Origin: Tulasnella sp. 424 | Taxonomy: Eukaryota > Basidiomycota > Agaricomycetes > Cantharellales > Tulasnellaceae | Assembly: GCA_019633425.1 (NCBI GenBank) | Contig: WSUB01000036.1 | Span: forward strand, 186,001-250,000 | Direction of reading: 5' to 3' | DNA length: 64,000 nucleotides | Shown: piece by piece, positions 11,950 to 23,332 of the stretch | Layout: each line of letters starts with the position of its first letter | Numbering within the stretch: the stretch's first letter is position 1 | The notes under the pieces: model-generated | What the model was told of the DNA's origin: nothing | What the model saw: the letters and a program-made list of their open reading frames with translations, nothing else | Database searches by the model: none | Translations under genes and position numbers: made by a program

Positions 11950-14900
11950 GAGGTAGTGGCCGGTCCATATCCTTCCTTAGCCAGCTATTGGGAGTCCACG
12001 AATCATAAGGAACGGGGTCTCCCGATAGATTAGAGAGATAAAGCGGACCTTGTTACAGACAGTGATCATAGTTGGACGATCCGATGGTTCATGGCTCCAA
12101 CATCGCCGTAGTAACTCTCACAGTTGATCGTCTTCTAGCTCCGGATGGTCATCTGGCGAAGGTGTTTGCTTCTCGAATGCTATCTTGCTGATTATTACGA
12201 GACTGTTTGGGATCTTCCAGGAAGGCCCTTTATTCGTCATCGTCTCTGGACTCGGAAGTTCCTGTTAACGAAAGCGACGGAGGGTTACGAGGGACATCGA
12301 CGCTCACCAAGCGCGACGCAGGAAAACATCTGATTGTAAAGTGTGATGCAGACCCTCCCGGAGTATCTCAGGTGCAGTGTATCGTATGGTGGTCAAGCCC
12401 AAGCCAGCGGTAGTGAAATCAGTCCCGCTCTCCTCAAGGCGTTTTGAGCCGCCAAAATCGTATATCTTGGGGATATGTTTGTCCGTGTTCAAAACGTTGG
12501 CCTGGAGTGCATTTTCAGTCATCGAGCGCTCGCTGGGATCGCCCCCCAACTCACAGTTTTGAAGTCACCGTGGATGACTGGGGGGTCCTGGACGTGGATG
12601 TATTTGAGACCTTCGGCAATTTGACGCACCTGGAGGGCAACTTGTAGGCGAGTGGTAATGGCGAAACTTCCACTTTCACTCACAATTAGTCGACGATCTG
12701 CGCCGTGATACTTCTGCAGGTACTCTGTCAATGTGCCGTGTTCGCACCAAGGGCTGATCAAACAGGACCTTCCATTCTCAAAAGCAAAGCCGAGGTTCTC
12801 AAGGACATAAGGATGACGAAGTGAAGCCCAGACGTAAATTTCTCTTCCGAGTCGTTTCCTCAGTCTGATTTTGTCGGGGCTATCCATGCTTACAGCTCGC
12901 AATTCCTTGACGGCAACCTGATCAAGTCAGCAGGTCAGAAGCAGTTTACTATTAAGATAGGGAGGCACCTACTAGACGATTCCCGAGCTGTGCCTGTGAG
13001 ACGTCACTGAATGACCCGGTACATTTAGGGGCGGTTGTCCTGGAGAGTCGAGCGGTATAGTCCAAAGCGTCGAGCTTTTGGGGCCACTTGCCATAAGTCG
13101 ACAACAAGCCGTCCCGAAGTTCGCCGAGCGAGAAGCGATGTTGAGGTCTAGAATCTAATGAGGAATAGGGGGATTTCTTGTCCAGTTCGGGTGGTTGTGG
13201 AGTCACTGGCCGTACGATAAAAGCGGGCTGAGCTCTAAAATCTGACGCGGATGGTTTTAGTGGTGAGATCTAGATCCGCCGTTAGAAATATCGCCACCAA
13301 GGCCTAGTGCAGAGTTGAATCCAAAGTCGGCATAGATGACGGTACTCCGTTCAGTAACACCAACAGGAGCCTCGGAGTAGGGTAACGTGGGATCTCTTGA
13401 GTTCTCCTTTTCGATCCGATCCAGGTATCTAGCGAGGGCAGGGGCTAGTCTCGAGTTAGACCCAGAGTCGAGACCGTTCTTGGCGCTTTGAATATTGGCG
13501 GAACTATCCCCTTGAGTGATGCCGACCGGAGCCTCAGACCGGGACGACGGAGGATTAACATAGTGTTGGTTGATTGGAGTACCGTGTGTGGGTCCCTGGT
13601 GGGTGGAGTCCCTTCTACCTCTGTCCTTCTCATTTGGATCCAGATATCTACGTAAGCCAGCAGGAATATCGCCTGTAGGGTCTGGTTCAGAGTTGAGTCT
13701 AGATTCGGCGCCGTTATTGATGCCTAAGGTTTGGAGATTGGAGGATGAATTTTCTTGAGTGACGCTGACAGGAGCCTCAGGCCGGGATGATGTAGGATGG
13801 GTAGGATTCTGGTCGACTGGAGCGCTTGGCGTAGTAGGATTACCGCGGCGAGTAGGAGGCTTGGACCGGAACGTATTCTGACCCTGGTTGCCAGGAGCCT
13901 CAGGCTGGGACGACGTAGAATGGGTAGGATTCTGGTCGACTGGCGCGTCTAGCGTATTGGGACTACCGCGACGAGTAGGAGGCTCAGGTCGGAAGGTATT
14001 TGGAGCCTGCGCGCCAGGAGCCTCAGGCTGGGACGATGTAGGATGGGTAGGATTCTGGTCAACTGGAGCGCCTGGTGTAAGATTACCGCGGCGGGTAGGA
14101 GGCTCGGACCGGAACGAATTTGGGGCTTGAGCGTCAAGAGCCTTAGGCTGGGACGATGCAGGATGGGCCCTGGTAGGATTTTGGCCGACCGGAGCGTCTG
14201 GTGTCGAGGAATTACCGCGGCGGATAGGAGTTTTGGACCGGAACGTATTCGGGGCCTGAGCGCCAGGAGCCGCAAGCTGGGACAATGTAGGATGGGTAGG
14301 ATCCTGGTCGACTGGAGCGCCTAGCGTAGTCGGATTACCACGACGGGTAGGAGGCTGGGCCTGAACCTCAGACTTGGACGATGTAGGATTGGTAGGATTC
14401 GAGTCGACTGGAGCGCCTGGCGTAGGATTACCGCGGTGAGTAGGAGGCTCGGATTGGAACGTATTTGGAGCCTGAGCGCCAGGAGCCTCGGGCTGGGACA
14501 ATGTAGGATAGGTAGGATTCTGGTTGACTGGAGCGCCTAGCGTAGTCGGATTACCACGACGGGTAAGAGGCTGGGCCTCAACCTCAGACTTGGGCGATGT
14601 AGGATTGCTAGGATTCGAGTCGACTGGAGCGCCTGGCGTAGGATTCCCGCGGCGAGTAAAAGGCTCGGACCGGAACGTATTTGGAGCCTGGGCGTTAGGA
14701 GCTTCAGGCTGGGACGATGTAGGATGGGTAGGATTCGGGTCGACTGGAGTGCTCGGTGTAGGATTACCGTGGCGGGTAGAAGGCTTGGACCGGAACGTAT
14801 TCAGAGCCTGAGCGCCAGGAGCCTCAGGCTGGGATGACAGCGGATCGGTAGGATTCTGGTCGACTGGAGCGCCTAGCGTAGTCGGATTACCACGACGGGT

Positions 14901-16997
14901 AGGGGGCTGGGCCTGAACCTCAGACTTGGACGATGTAGGATTGGTAGGATTCGAGTCGACTGGAGCGCCTGGCGTAGGATTACCGCGGTGAGTAGGAAGC
15001 TCGGATCGGAACGTTTTTGGAGCCTGAGCGCCAGGAGCTTCAGGCTGGGACGACGTAGGATTGGTAGGATTCGGGTCGACTGGAGCGCTTGGTGTAGGAT
15101 TACCGTAGCGAGTAGGAGGCTCGGACCGGACCATATTTGGAGCTTGGGTGCCAGGAGCCTCAGGTTGGGGTGAAGTAGGATGGGTAGGATGCTGGTTGAC
15201 CGGAGCACCTGGCGTAGTCTGATTACCGCGGCGGGTCGGAGGCCAGTGGGCCTGAGCCTCAGACTGGGACGATACAGGATTCTGGTCGACTGAAGCGCCG
15301 TTTCTGAACCCCTCAGGCTGGTGGCCGGAATCTCCTCTATCATTGTCCCTTGTGCTCCTATCCAGGTGTCTAGCATTATCCCTTGTTGGGACTTGCCCAG
15401 AGTTATATCCGGAGTCGGCACCGTCCTTGATACTTTGGACATGGGCGGAAGGATCCCCATGAGTGACGCCGACAGGAGACGACGACGGAGGATTGACAGA
15501 ATTTCGGCTGATTGGGTATTTGGTTGCTCCGATTAGCATAGCCACGGTGGGGCGTTTGCTCGAATCGAAGTTCCAGCAGTCGTTGATTACCTCAGACAAC
15601 GTTATAGGCCACTTTTCGTCCCCAGTAAGTCGAGACAGTAATACTTGGATAGATCCAGGGGCTTTTCCTAGATGCATTTCAACGCTCATCGGACCGATTG
15701 TTTTGGTTTCACCATACGGTTCGATGTCGGTAAAAATCTACGACGGAGAGAAATGTGTTTCAGGTGACGGAAGCGCGCACGTGATGGAGGTGTCTTACTT
15801 CGTAAGTCGTACATGCCCAAGCCCAGATATCGCTTGGAAGGGTGTGCTGGCCTCCTTCTTTTAAGAGGAGCTCAGGGCTCATGTACCGCAATGAGCCCTT
15901 CACAGTTCGAGAGGTGGTCAGTCCGGAGGGACCCGCCTCCTGATCGATAAGCGAGGCCACGCCAAAGTCGCAGATAACAGCATCGAGCTCATCACTTATT
16001 AGCACATTTGCCTGGATTCGCAATCAGCTACAATACCCCTGTGCGCCATATGGAGCTAGACTCACTGGTTTCAGGTCGCCATGGCAAACGGGCGGATTAA
16101 ACTCGTGCAAATACTGCAACCCAGAGGTGATGCCTTGTACCTTTGACAAGAAATAGTATCAGGGTGACCGTTTATTTTGTTAATATAAACACATACGTAC
16201 AAATTTGAGTCGTGTAGCGATGTCAGGTTGATTCTTGCTGAGGTATTGAGAGACGTTGCCGTTGACCATGTATACCGAGATGAGTTGAGCTATTTCGTAA
16301 TTTTCGCTCGAGTAGTAGCCCAAAAGTCCAAGAATATTTGGGTGTTGGAGGGTAGCCCATATTCGGAGCTCTCTAGCAAGGTGCTATATAGTACGGTCAG
16401 TTTCCGGCACTTTGAAGCCCCGCAGCAAAGAAAAAAAGCAACTGACGAGAGCTAGGCGTTTTTGACTACCTATCGGTCCCTGTACCTTCAACTGCTTTAC
16501 GGCGACTTCTGTAGACTGACTAATGTTGCTAACATAACCTCTCCAAAGCCTCCAGCCCCAACCTGGCTCCCTTCCTTAATTTCCAACCGCCGAGGCTCGA
16601 TAAAGAGGTGTTCTACATTCTTGAATCCTGACCACCTGGAGGAGGAAATAGATGTAGGTTAATATCCTCCTGCCTCGAGCGAAAGATGGATAGGAGTCTC
16701 GGACCGGAACGTATTCGGGGCCTGAGCGCCAGGAGCCTCAGGCTGGGATGACGTAGGATGGGTAGGATTCTGGTCGAGTGGAGCGTCTGGCGTGATCGGA
16801 TTACCACGGCGGGTAGGATTCGGGTCGACTGGAGCGTCTGGCGGAGCAGGTTTACCGCGACGGGGAGGCGGCTGAGGCTGAGCCTCAGACATGGACGATG
16901 CAGGAAGGGTAGGATTCTCGTTGACTGGCGGACCGGGCGTAGTCTGATTCCCGTGGCCGGGAGGAGGCTTGTCCTGACGAGAGCACCAGCAACCCAT
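11950..16997 (-). pseudogene. Kinase B: dual-kinase gene with proline-rich repeats, disrupted
   Basis: Layout in gene order: MGCWCS start at 16997 (myristoylation consensus plus two Cys), short proline-rich part, kinase domain 1 (about 16620-15550), long proline-rich repeat (15490-13260), then kinase domain 2 (about 13200-11950). Domain 1 keeps HGDLKP, DFG and MSPE. Domain 2 keeps HGDFK and DFG. Lesions: TAA at 16659-16661, where copy A has a Lys codon, cutting the N-terminus from domain 1; an 8-base net deletion near 12315 (segment SDVYSFACVALG in copy C); and TGA at 12118-12120, where copy C has Trp before E-L-L-R-R-C-W. The repeat frame stops at 13257 and domain 2 resumes in another frame, either by an intron or another lesion. 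The full dual protein is unlikely to be made. Confidence 0.75.
13780..15260 (-). repeat. Expanded proline-rich tandem repeats in kinase B
   Basis: Same 41-residue, 123-bp unit as in kinase A but with more copies, in an alternating pattern: full units with APNTFRSE and short units ending SEVQAQPPTRRGN. Higher-order alternation (long-short pairs repeated at about 14340, 14540 and 14880) shows that pairs of units were amplified together. Confidence 0.85.
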
Positions 16998-18200
16998 AAT
17001 ATACGAGGTATTAAGAATCGAATGTATCGGATTTGAACTTGTTGAAGTTGGTCGAGTTGAACAGCTCTAACGTTGGGATCTGTGGGCGGTGTTATAAGAC
17101 CCAGTATGAGAACGGCTCGCTGGAGCGCCCTGTAGTCCAAACTCGAGGTTGTAAGTAAGCAGGGGCTTAAACGAGGTGTTGGCATTTTTTTAGATGTATC
17201 AGGCGGTCTAGTTCATTTCCAGACGACTACCTCGTGGCGTAAGCATGTCGTTGTCCAGTGTTCCATCCATACATATATCCGCTGTATTGGAAGGATGAGG
17301 CTTGACTCATGTTTCCCAGCAACAAATAAGGCGGTCAAATTCGTGGTTTAGAACGCCGCAAAGTCGCTGTGAGCACTTCATCGCATGAGCGCCTGCGCCA
17401 AATAGGAGTATATTTCCTCGATGAAACGTGAAACAAAAACCTCGCTGGCAACTGAACCGAATGGTGGATAATCAGCTTGCCTCAGGTCCGGTCAACCATA
17501 ACCTTATGCCTCCTTGGCCACTTTCAGACCCTCCAAAGGCCAAAGATGCACTGCCCACAGCCTATGGAATTTTATCGAAACTGGTGGGGGGTAATATAAT
17601 ACAAAAGCTGTGCCTGGGACGCATCACCAAAGATTTGATGCATCGGTTGAGGAGAGACACAACATGTGAGACCGCGTTTCCGAAGGGCGGATAGGGCACG
17701 AGGATGATTAGGAAATGTTACCATAATGGATCCATAATGGATCCATATTCGTCTCGGCGATGAAAGGGAGTCCACAAAACAAATAATGCCAAAGCGAGTG
17801 TTAAAGGCAGACGCGTGCCTGACGAGTATGGAGCTATGACGATGCATTTCCCTCATCCTCACTCCATCTTCGCTGCACTGAAAGGGGACGAAGAAAGGAG
17901 AACATGGAACGAGGATGGTTGCAAATCTAAGGTTTTTTCTTGCGTGGAACAGACACCAAGGAGGCGTACCCTTGGCCCAGTTGAAAGTGAAACCTACCCG
18001 TTCCACGAACGTATAAAAGCGACACAAAGAACAGGGCACGACCGTCATCCTTGATCTACGACATAGCCCTGGACGCTGTGTATGGTGACGCCAAAGAGGC
18101 CTCGCCGCCTTGTGTAGAAACGGCGCCGCCACGATAAGTCCTACGAGGGATCTGGGTGAGAGGGGTTTAACTACTTGGGTAATTGACAAGCCCCGAAGGC
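16998..18200. repeat. 5' flank of kinase B, copy of 9260-10430
   Basis: Near-identical to the flank of kinase A. It has indels in the stretch that could be read as an N-terminal extension (16998-17185), which supports that stretch being 5' UTR. A tandem duplicate of ATAATGGATCC occurs near 17721-17745 in this copy only. Confidence 0.65.
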
Positions 18201-18206
18201 GGTGTC

Positions 18207-18269
18207 GGGATCTAGCTCATCGTAAAACGCTTACGTAATCAAATGGGAGAGGCGCCGGGTTCACGCTCC
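18207..18269 (+). pseudogene. tRNA-Ala relic in block B
   Basis: More decayed than the relic at 10437. It keeps GGGATCTAGCTCATCG, the intron-like ACGCTTACGTAATCA and GGGAGAGGCGCCGGGTT, but the anticodon arm has been deleted and the acceptor 3' half is missing. Confidence 0.75.
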
Positions 18270-18610
18270 AAGGATGTCGTTCGTCGCATGTTTAACCCCC
18301 GTCATGTATGAAGGCTAAAAAAAAGGGGCACGTGCACGCACCGTTCAGTCAATCACGGCCGACACACCCAGGTGATAGGCAACCAACTTACCGTTCAAGG
18401 CAGAGTTCTCGATCCCATACGTAGTCCTCGAATTGAACGGAAAAACACCCTCCTCTTCGACTCTCAGAACAGCCCTCTTCTGATAGACATACGAAAACGG
18501 TATGGCTTTCGTCTCGGACGAAATGGGCAGAGGGCCGATTTGGAGCTCCTTGACGTGGGGGACGGAGTAACGGGGTAGTCACCGTTGAAAAGGACGGCTC
18601 GAGCGTATCG
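18268..18610 (-). pseudogene. Copper amine oxidase relic 4
   Basis: Same structure as relic 3: part of exons 2-3, then a direct join near 18610 to the former upstream region. The frame is broken by indels. The shared join shows relics 3 and 4 are copies of one already damaged ancestor. Confidence 0.85.
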
Positions 18611-19214
18611 GAGTGCACCCGAACTGGTTTGTCTTTCGTTCTTATAGCTCTCGGTACGTGCCATTTTCTCGTCAGCGCGTTGCACACCACAGCGTCCTGT
18701 CCCAAAAACACAAAACACCTCGCCCCCAGTGTGGTTCCCCGGTACTACCATAAGTATCACGGCCACGGCCCAATGGAATTTCGCGCATCTCGTGTTGTCA
18801 AATCCTGGGAGGAGAGAATTAGCCGACCTATATGAAAAGCGAGCAATCACGAGAATGCATGACGGCAGGGCAAATTACGAACGAAAGTGCTTACACCGCG
18901 TTTGTCGAACTAAATTTAGTGATAAACGTGGATCTAGAGTTTAATGAGCGCTCGTTGGGAGGCAATGTACAGCCTTGTCTCGGTATGACGTCAGCGAGGA
19001 GGGTGGCTTGGCAGGACCGAACAAGGTCACGTGATAGGCTTGGTCCGGTGTTCATCAAGCGGTATATGCGACAGCCCATTGCCTATGTCGGGGATGCCAG
19101 TCAACTAAATCCTGACGAACCACACAATCGGGAATAAACACTCCCAGCTGCTAATAAATGTATTACAGCTCCCATACATTCGGCACATGTCCTGGTCCAG
19201 GACATTACCAATCC
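18611..19214. repeat. Copy of the amine-oxidase upstream region
   Basis: Matches 10859-11200 and, more distantly, 3330-3850. No gene supported. At about 19215 similarity switches to the downstream flank of the Rho GEF gene. Confidence 0.55.
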
Positions 19215-19401
19215 CCTCTTGTGCTCGTCAGTCTCCTCGGCACGTTTCGGCGGGGTCCATGTGTCAGCCAGCCAGTGCCTTCCATTTGACGCTTTGCAGG
19301 GAAACTCACAGACTACGGGGAAACAGATGCTATGCATGGAGAGAAAGATGCAAGAAGAGTGACAAGAAAGGGGGGGGATAACATGGGGACAGAAGGCCAT
19401 C

Positions 19402-22338
19402 CACACGACTAAGCCACCAACGTCAAAGAACCACTAATACTAAGTCAACGTCGAAGTTACATCCGAAACCACCGACCCATTGCCCAACGTGTCCTCAGAA
19501 GCGGTCATCGAAGCGGCTAACTGCTGCCTTCATGCCCGGGGAGAGGCTAACCGAACGGCCATCACTTTGTCGTCAGACACGATGATGATCTCATCACGTG
19601 TGTAGGGTTGGTTCCGATGGAACGGAGGTGGCATCCCGTACGCCGCGCCAGGATAGTCCCCGTACTGAGGCTGCAGCCAAGCGCCAGGCGGAGGTAACGA
19701 TTGCGCGTGCCCCGGTGGCTGAGGATAGATGTACGGATTGCCTCGAACGTACGGATTGGTGTACGCGTAATTGGCAGCAGAGTGTTTCGTCGATGGCGGT
19801 GTGTCGGCAAGAGGCATCGAAGGTTGTTGCCGGGGATGATTTGTACGAGCTGGCCAGTGTCAATGTTGCGGATTTCGATGAATGTCGGCTCAAAGGCAAG
19901 AACAAATGGATAATGTAAAGCTAGAACCCCCATTATCAGCATTAAGCGCAAAATACTCAACCAAGTTCACTAACCAAACGAAGTTGGGAAACCCTCCCAA
20001 TGAACGATCCAATTTGCACGGACCCGCCATCCGTCCCTATTCACGTAAAATGCAAATTCTGTGCGCGCCAGTCGCGTCAGTTTTACTAACCAAACAAAAT
20101 GAATGAATGAATCAAACCCACCATCATAACACAACAAAAATTCATTTTCAATCCGATAAATCGCGATGGGGCGGGTGTTTTCTCGTTTCTGCACAAAGTC
20201 GAGTGAAGGGTCTGCGGGATCCAGGAGTCCCTGCGTATCCAAAGTCTCGAGATCCACAATCTCGAAGCCCTTCGTACACCCAACGCAGAGCTTGGTCTTC
20301 AAGAAATGTATTGAACTTGACTCCGTGGGGATGTAGAATTCCTAAACAGTTCCCCGGACAATCAGCGACCGCGCGATGATTTAATTGGCCTGAGACACGG
20401 ACCTTGAAAACCCTTAATGTGTCATTTCCGCCCTGGAGCAACTGCCTGAAAGTCGGCTGATTCTTCCCCCTCGGAGGTCAGAGAAGTACACTCCATTATC
20501 CGTGCCGTACGCAAGCTGGCTACCATGATCTACGAAAACACGAAAACCATCAGCACGACAAAATCCCTCCCAGACCTCATGAGCGTATACGCACTGAAAG
20601 GAGCTGCACAATTAACCTTGTTCTCTCCAAAGAAGAACCCTTCGCTCAAAGTGAGCGTATCAAACGTCATGCTCCTCTCCCTCATTACCTCCTGCTGCTT
20701 CGCAAACTTCTCCAACCACTTCTTCCTCCCGATCACAGTGCTCGCCGACAACGTCAAAACGTACCCCTTTCGGCCCAAATGCATAAACGTGATCGGATAC
20801 CCGTTCTTGCTGTCGGATTTGAGCGGTAAAGGTAAGAACCCGTTCTCGCGATCCTTTTCATCCCTCTTTGAGAACGAGTTCCGCCTGATAATCGCCTGGC
20901 GGGAGCCCTTGGTTGCACTTCGGCTGGACGCGGATTCTTCTTGGGCGGTAACAACAAGGAGTTCCAGAGGTATTGGCTGAAATGTGACGCTCTTAGCTCA
21001 AACCGCGTTTCGTGTCAATGTGTAGAGGATCGCACCCGCTTGTAAACCCGGAACTGCTCATGCTTGGTCTTCGCCTTGACCATCAACAGCGCATGATCGA
21101 ACAGGAAGACTTGCAAGTTCCCATTATCCCCTTGACCACCTCGTCGCTGCAGCGTACCCTTGAACAACAGTTCACGATTCTCATCTCGTAACCGGAGATC
21201 CTACGCGCATGAAGACAACTGTTATTAAGAAAAAAACTCCCCTTTTCTTCAAAGGAATTTGGTTCAGCGCGTACCACTTGCTCGACGTTCTGGAACACCA
21301 ACTGCTGATCCAGTTGCAGCAAGTTGAGCCGACTCTCCGCTTTCTCGCTCTCCTCGTTCGCCCGCTTCAAGAATCCGCGGATGATCTTGACGACTTCCAC
21401 CAGGGTAGCTTTATCGGGATTGTCGTCGGACGTGTACTTGAGCACGACTTCCAGCATGAGTGGGTACCGAGCAAGATGGGTGCTGGGTTTGGTGAGATAA
21501 ATGTTCAGCTCCAACTTTCTCGCCTCTGGCAGCCGTTCCGTTTCCTAAGCGCGTAATCAGGTTGGGGCAAGTTCGTTAGCATGCCTAACAGCGGTACCCT
21601 AAATTCGGATTGTTGCGCACCTCGACGAACTGTGCAAAAGCCGCATTCGAGCTCTTTTCCTTCTCAACCTCTAACTTCTCGTACAGCTGATGACTGCCGT
21701 ATCGCACAAGGGTTCGAGTTCTTTCACCACGTCCAGATGAATCCACAATCGCATAGGATTTCTGCCGCTTGCTCAACGCGTCTCTTAGGCGAATGTTAAC
21801 AGCGATGATTTCGTCCAAGTTCCGGAACACTTGTTGGATGAAGTGGATTCGACGGGATTCGGGGACGATGTCTGATGTGCGGAGAGGTTTGACCCAGCAC
21901 TGCGTTTCAAACCAAGATCATTGTCAGAAGCTGCCAAATTGGAACGTATCGTCACTGGACGTACATCACGAAGGTATTCCATATCGCGAACAAAGTCTCT
22001 TTCCGTGTAAATCACTTCATTGATCGCCTCTTGTCGTTTCTTCTCTTGATCCGAGACACTTGCGGCAATCTTTGGAGGGACGGAATGTATCCACAAAGTC
22101 CTCGTCTCTCGTATCTTTACGCGAAAGGTCTGTCAGTCATCCTTTTCCACGATGACGACACGAGATTTCTCGTACCGGAGTATCACCCAAACTCTCGTTA
22201 CTAAGACTCCTCCTAAGACCAGGTTGCGGTTTCATGTTCAACCTTGCCTGCTGCTCCAGTCTCCTCGGACACGCAATACTATAACACAACGCGTCTCTCG
22301 TACATGTCGCGAATAACAATCCGTGAGGAGCGTGACGA
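19402..22338 (-). pseudogene. Truncated second copy of the Rho1 GEF gene
   Basis: Copy of 35240-38520, same strand, covering DH, PH and CNH parts and the C-terminus. Similarity stops at 22338, so the N-terminus and DEP domain are missing. Damage includes deletion of about 350 bp of the CNH region at about 20470 (bases 36298-36655 in the intact gene), an 18-bp deletion plus frameshift in the DH domain near 21735 (AIVETIGDIYLDVV has become unrelated sequence), and a frameshift near the C-terminus (ends ...RLASPRA). The downstream flank back to about 19215 was copied too. Not expected to encode a working exchange factor. Confidence 0.85.
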
Positions 22339-22437
22339 TCCTAGAGGTAAGGACCCTGACACCCTTGGGGGTTGTGCGGAAGAGGTCATCCCCGAGGGGT
22401 TACTGTGGGTTGCTGGCGAACGGGGGGTTGCTGGATA

Positions 22438-22846
22438 CTGTACTATTTCGTTAATACTGGCGGTCATGGGACATGAGACAAAAATCTTACCGGTGCAGCC
22501 ATGAGGGACGGCGCAAGTGACTGGGACGTGGGACAAGGCCCGAGCGGAGCGGATGGTGGCCCAGCAAATGTCATGATTCAGTGTGCCAAGCAGCGGATGA
22601 GTAAGAGATGAGGTACACAGGTCTCCTCATTTTGATTTCCCCGCGTGATTGTTCGCAAAGTGGGAAAAACGGGCTTCAGAGACTTGAGATACGACCGGTT
22701 TTCTCTTCAAGCCACGTGTTACTTACCGGCGGGGACACCGTGTCCCGAGCGGCGCGACCCGTCGGGACCGGGAGACACCACAAAAATGGACCGGATCGGA
22801 TGGGGGGTTGGGACATGGGACAGCCGGTATTAACGAAATAGTACAG
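22438..22846. mobile_element. MITE-like element with TA target site
   Basis: The 409-bp segment begins CTGTACTATTTCGTTAAT at 22438 and ends with its reverse complement at 22846; the inverted ends match for about 20 bp and then imperfectly further in. Both ends are flanked by TA (22436-22437 and 22847-22848), as expected for Tc1/mariner-type insertion. It has no transposase-sized frame. It sits about 100 bp beyond the break of the Rho GEF pseudogene. Confidence 0.75.
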
Positions 22847-23332
22847 TAGAACTATCCCGCACAAGGGGAGTGCCGCAACGTTCGGAATCTGAATATGCGG
22901 CTGATGTGTGGGAATGGAATGATCATCGGCATCTTAGTAGTAAGTCCGGAAAACGCACGTAGTTCTCTCAGCGGAAATCAACCTTATTTTTACCTATTTT
23001 AGCAGAAAATACTAACTTTGGAAGGAGCCTGAATATAGCCTGTTCTTTCTCATAAGTCATCGGCGTGTTCTGCCCAGTGGGGCCGAAACACGACTGCTCT
23101 CCCCTCGTGCCGCGAGTTCCCATGGAGGACTTGAGGCCCTATTTTCCCTGTTTCATCGGGCTCTATAGCTACAAGCTACTTATATGATGTGGCATAAAAC
23201 AAGAGCCTTGCTAGTGATTGGGCTACAGTGCTGCCAACCTAAGCCGCATACCTCGATCACTTTCATATCCTCCGAGGGTTCAGAGGCTCGTATCTGGATA
23301 CTCTGTTTAAGTTCCATTGAATCTCATGTAAG
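22847..23332. other. Intergenic, nothing recognised
   Basis: Spacer between the MITE and the 3' end of kinase C. No convincing frame on either strand. Confidence 0.4.

Noticed and set aside
6640..15260. Regularly spaced repeats that could suggest a CRISPR array
   Set aside because: The units are 123 bp, translate into a proline-rich protein without spacers of unrelated sequence, and lie inside a eukaryotic gene.
17428..17694. 88-codon plus-strand frame, open also in part in block A
   Set aside because: It starts at GTG, has no motif, and stops early in block A. It is shared only through recent duplication.
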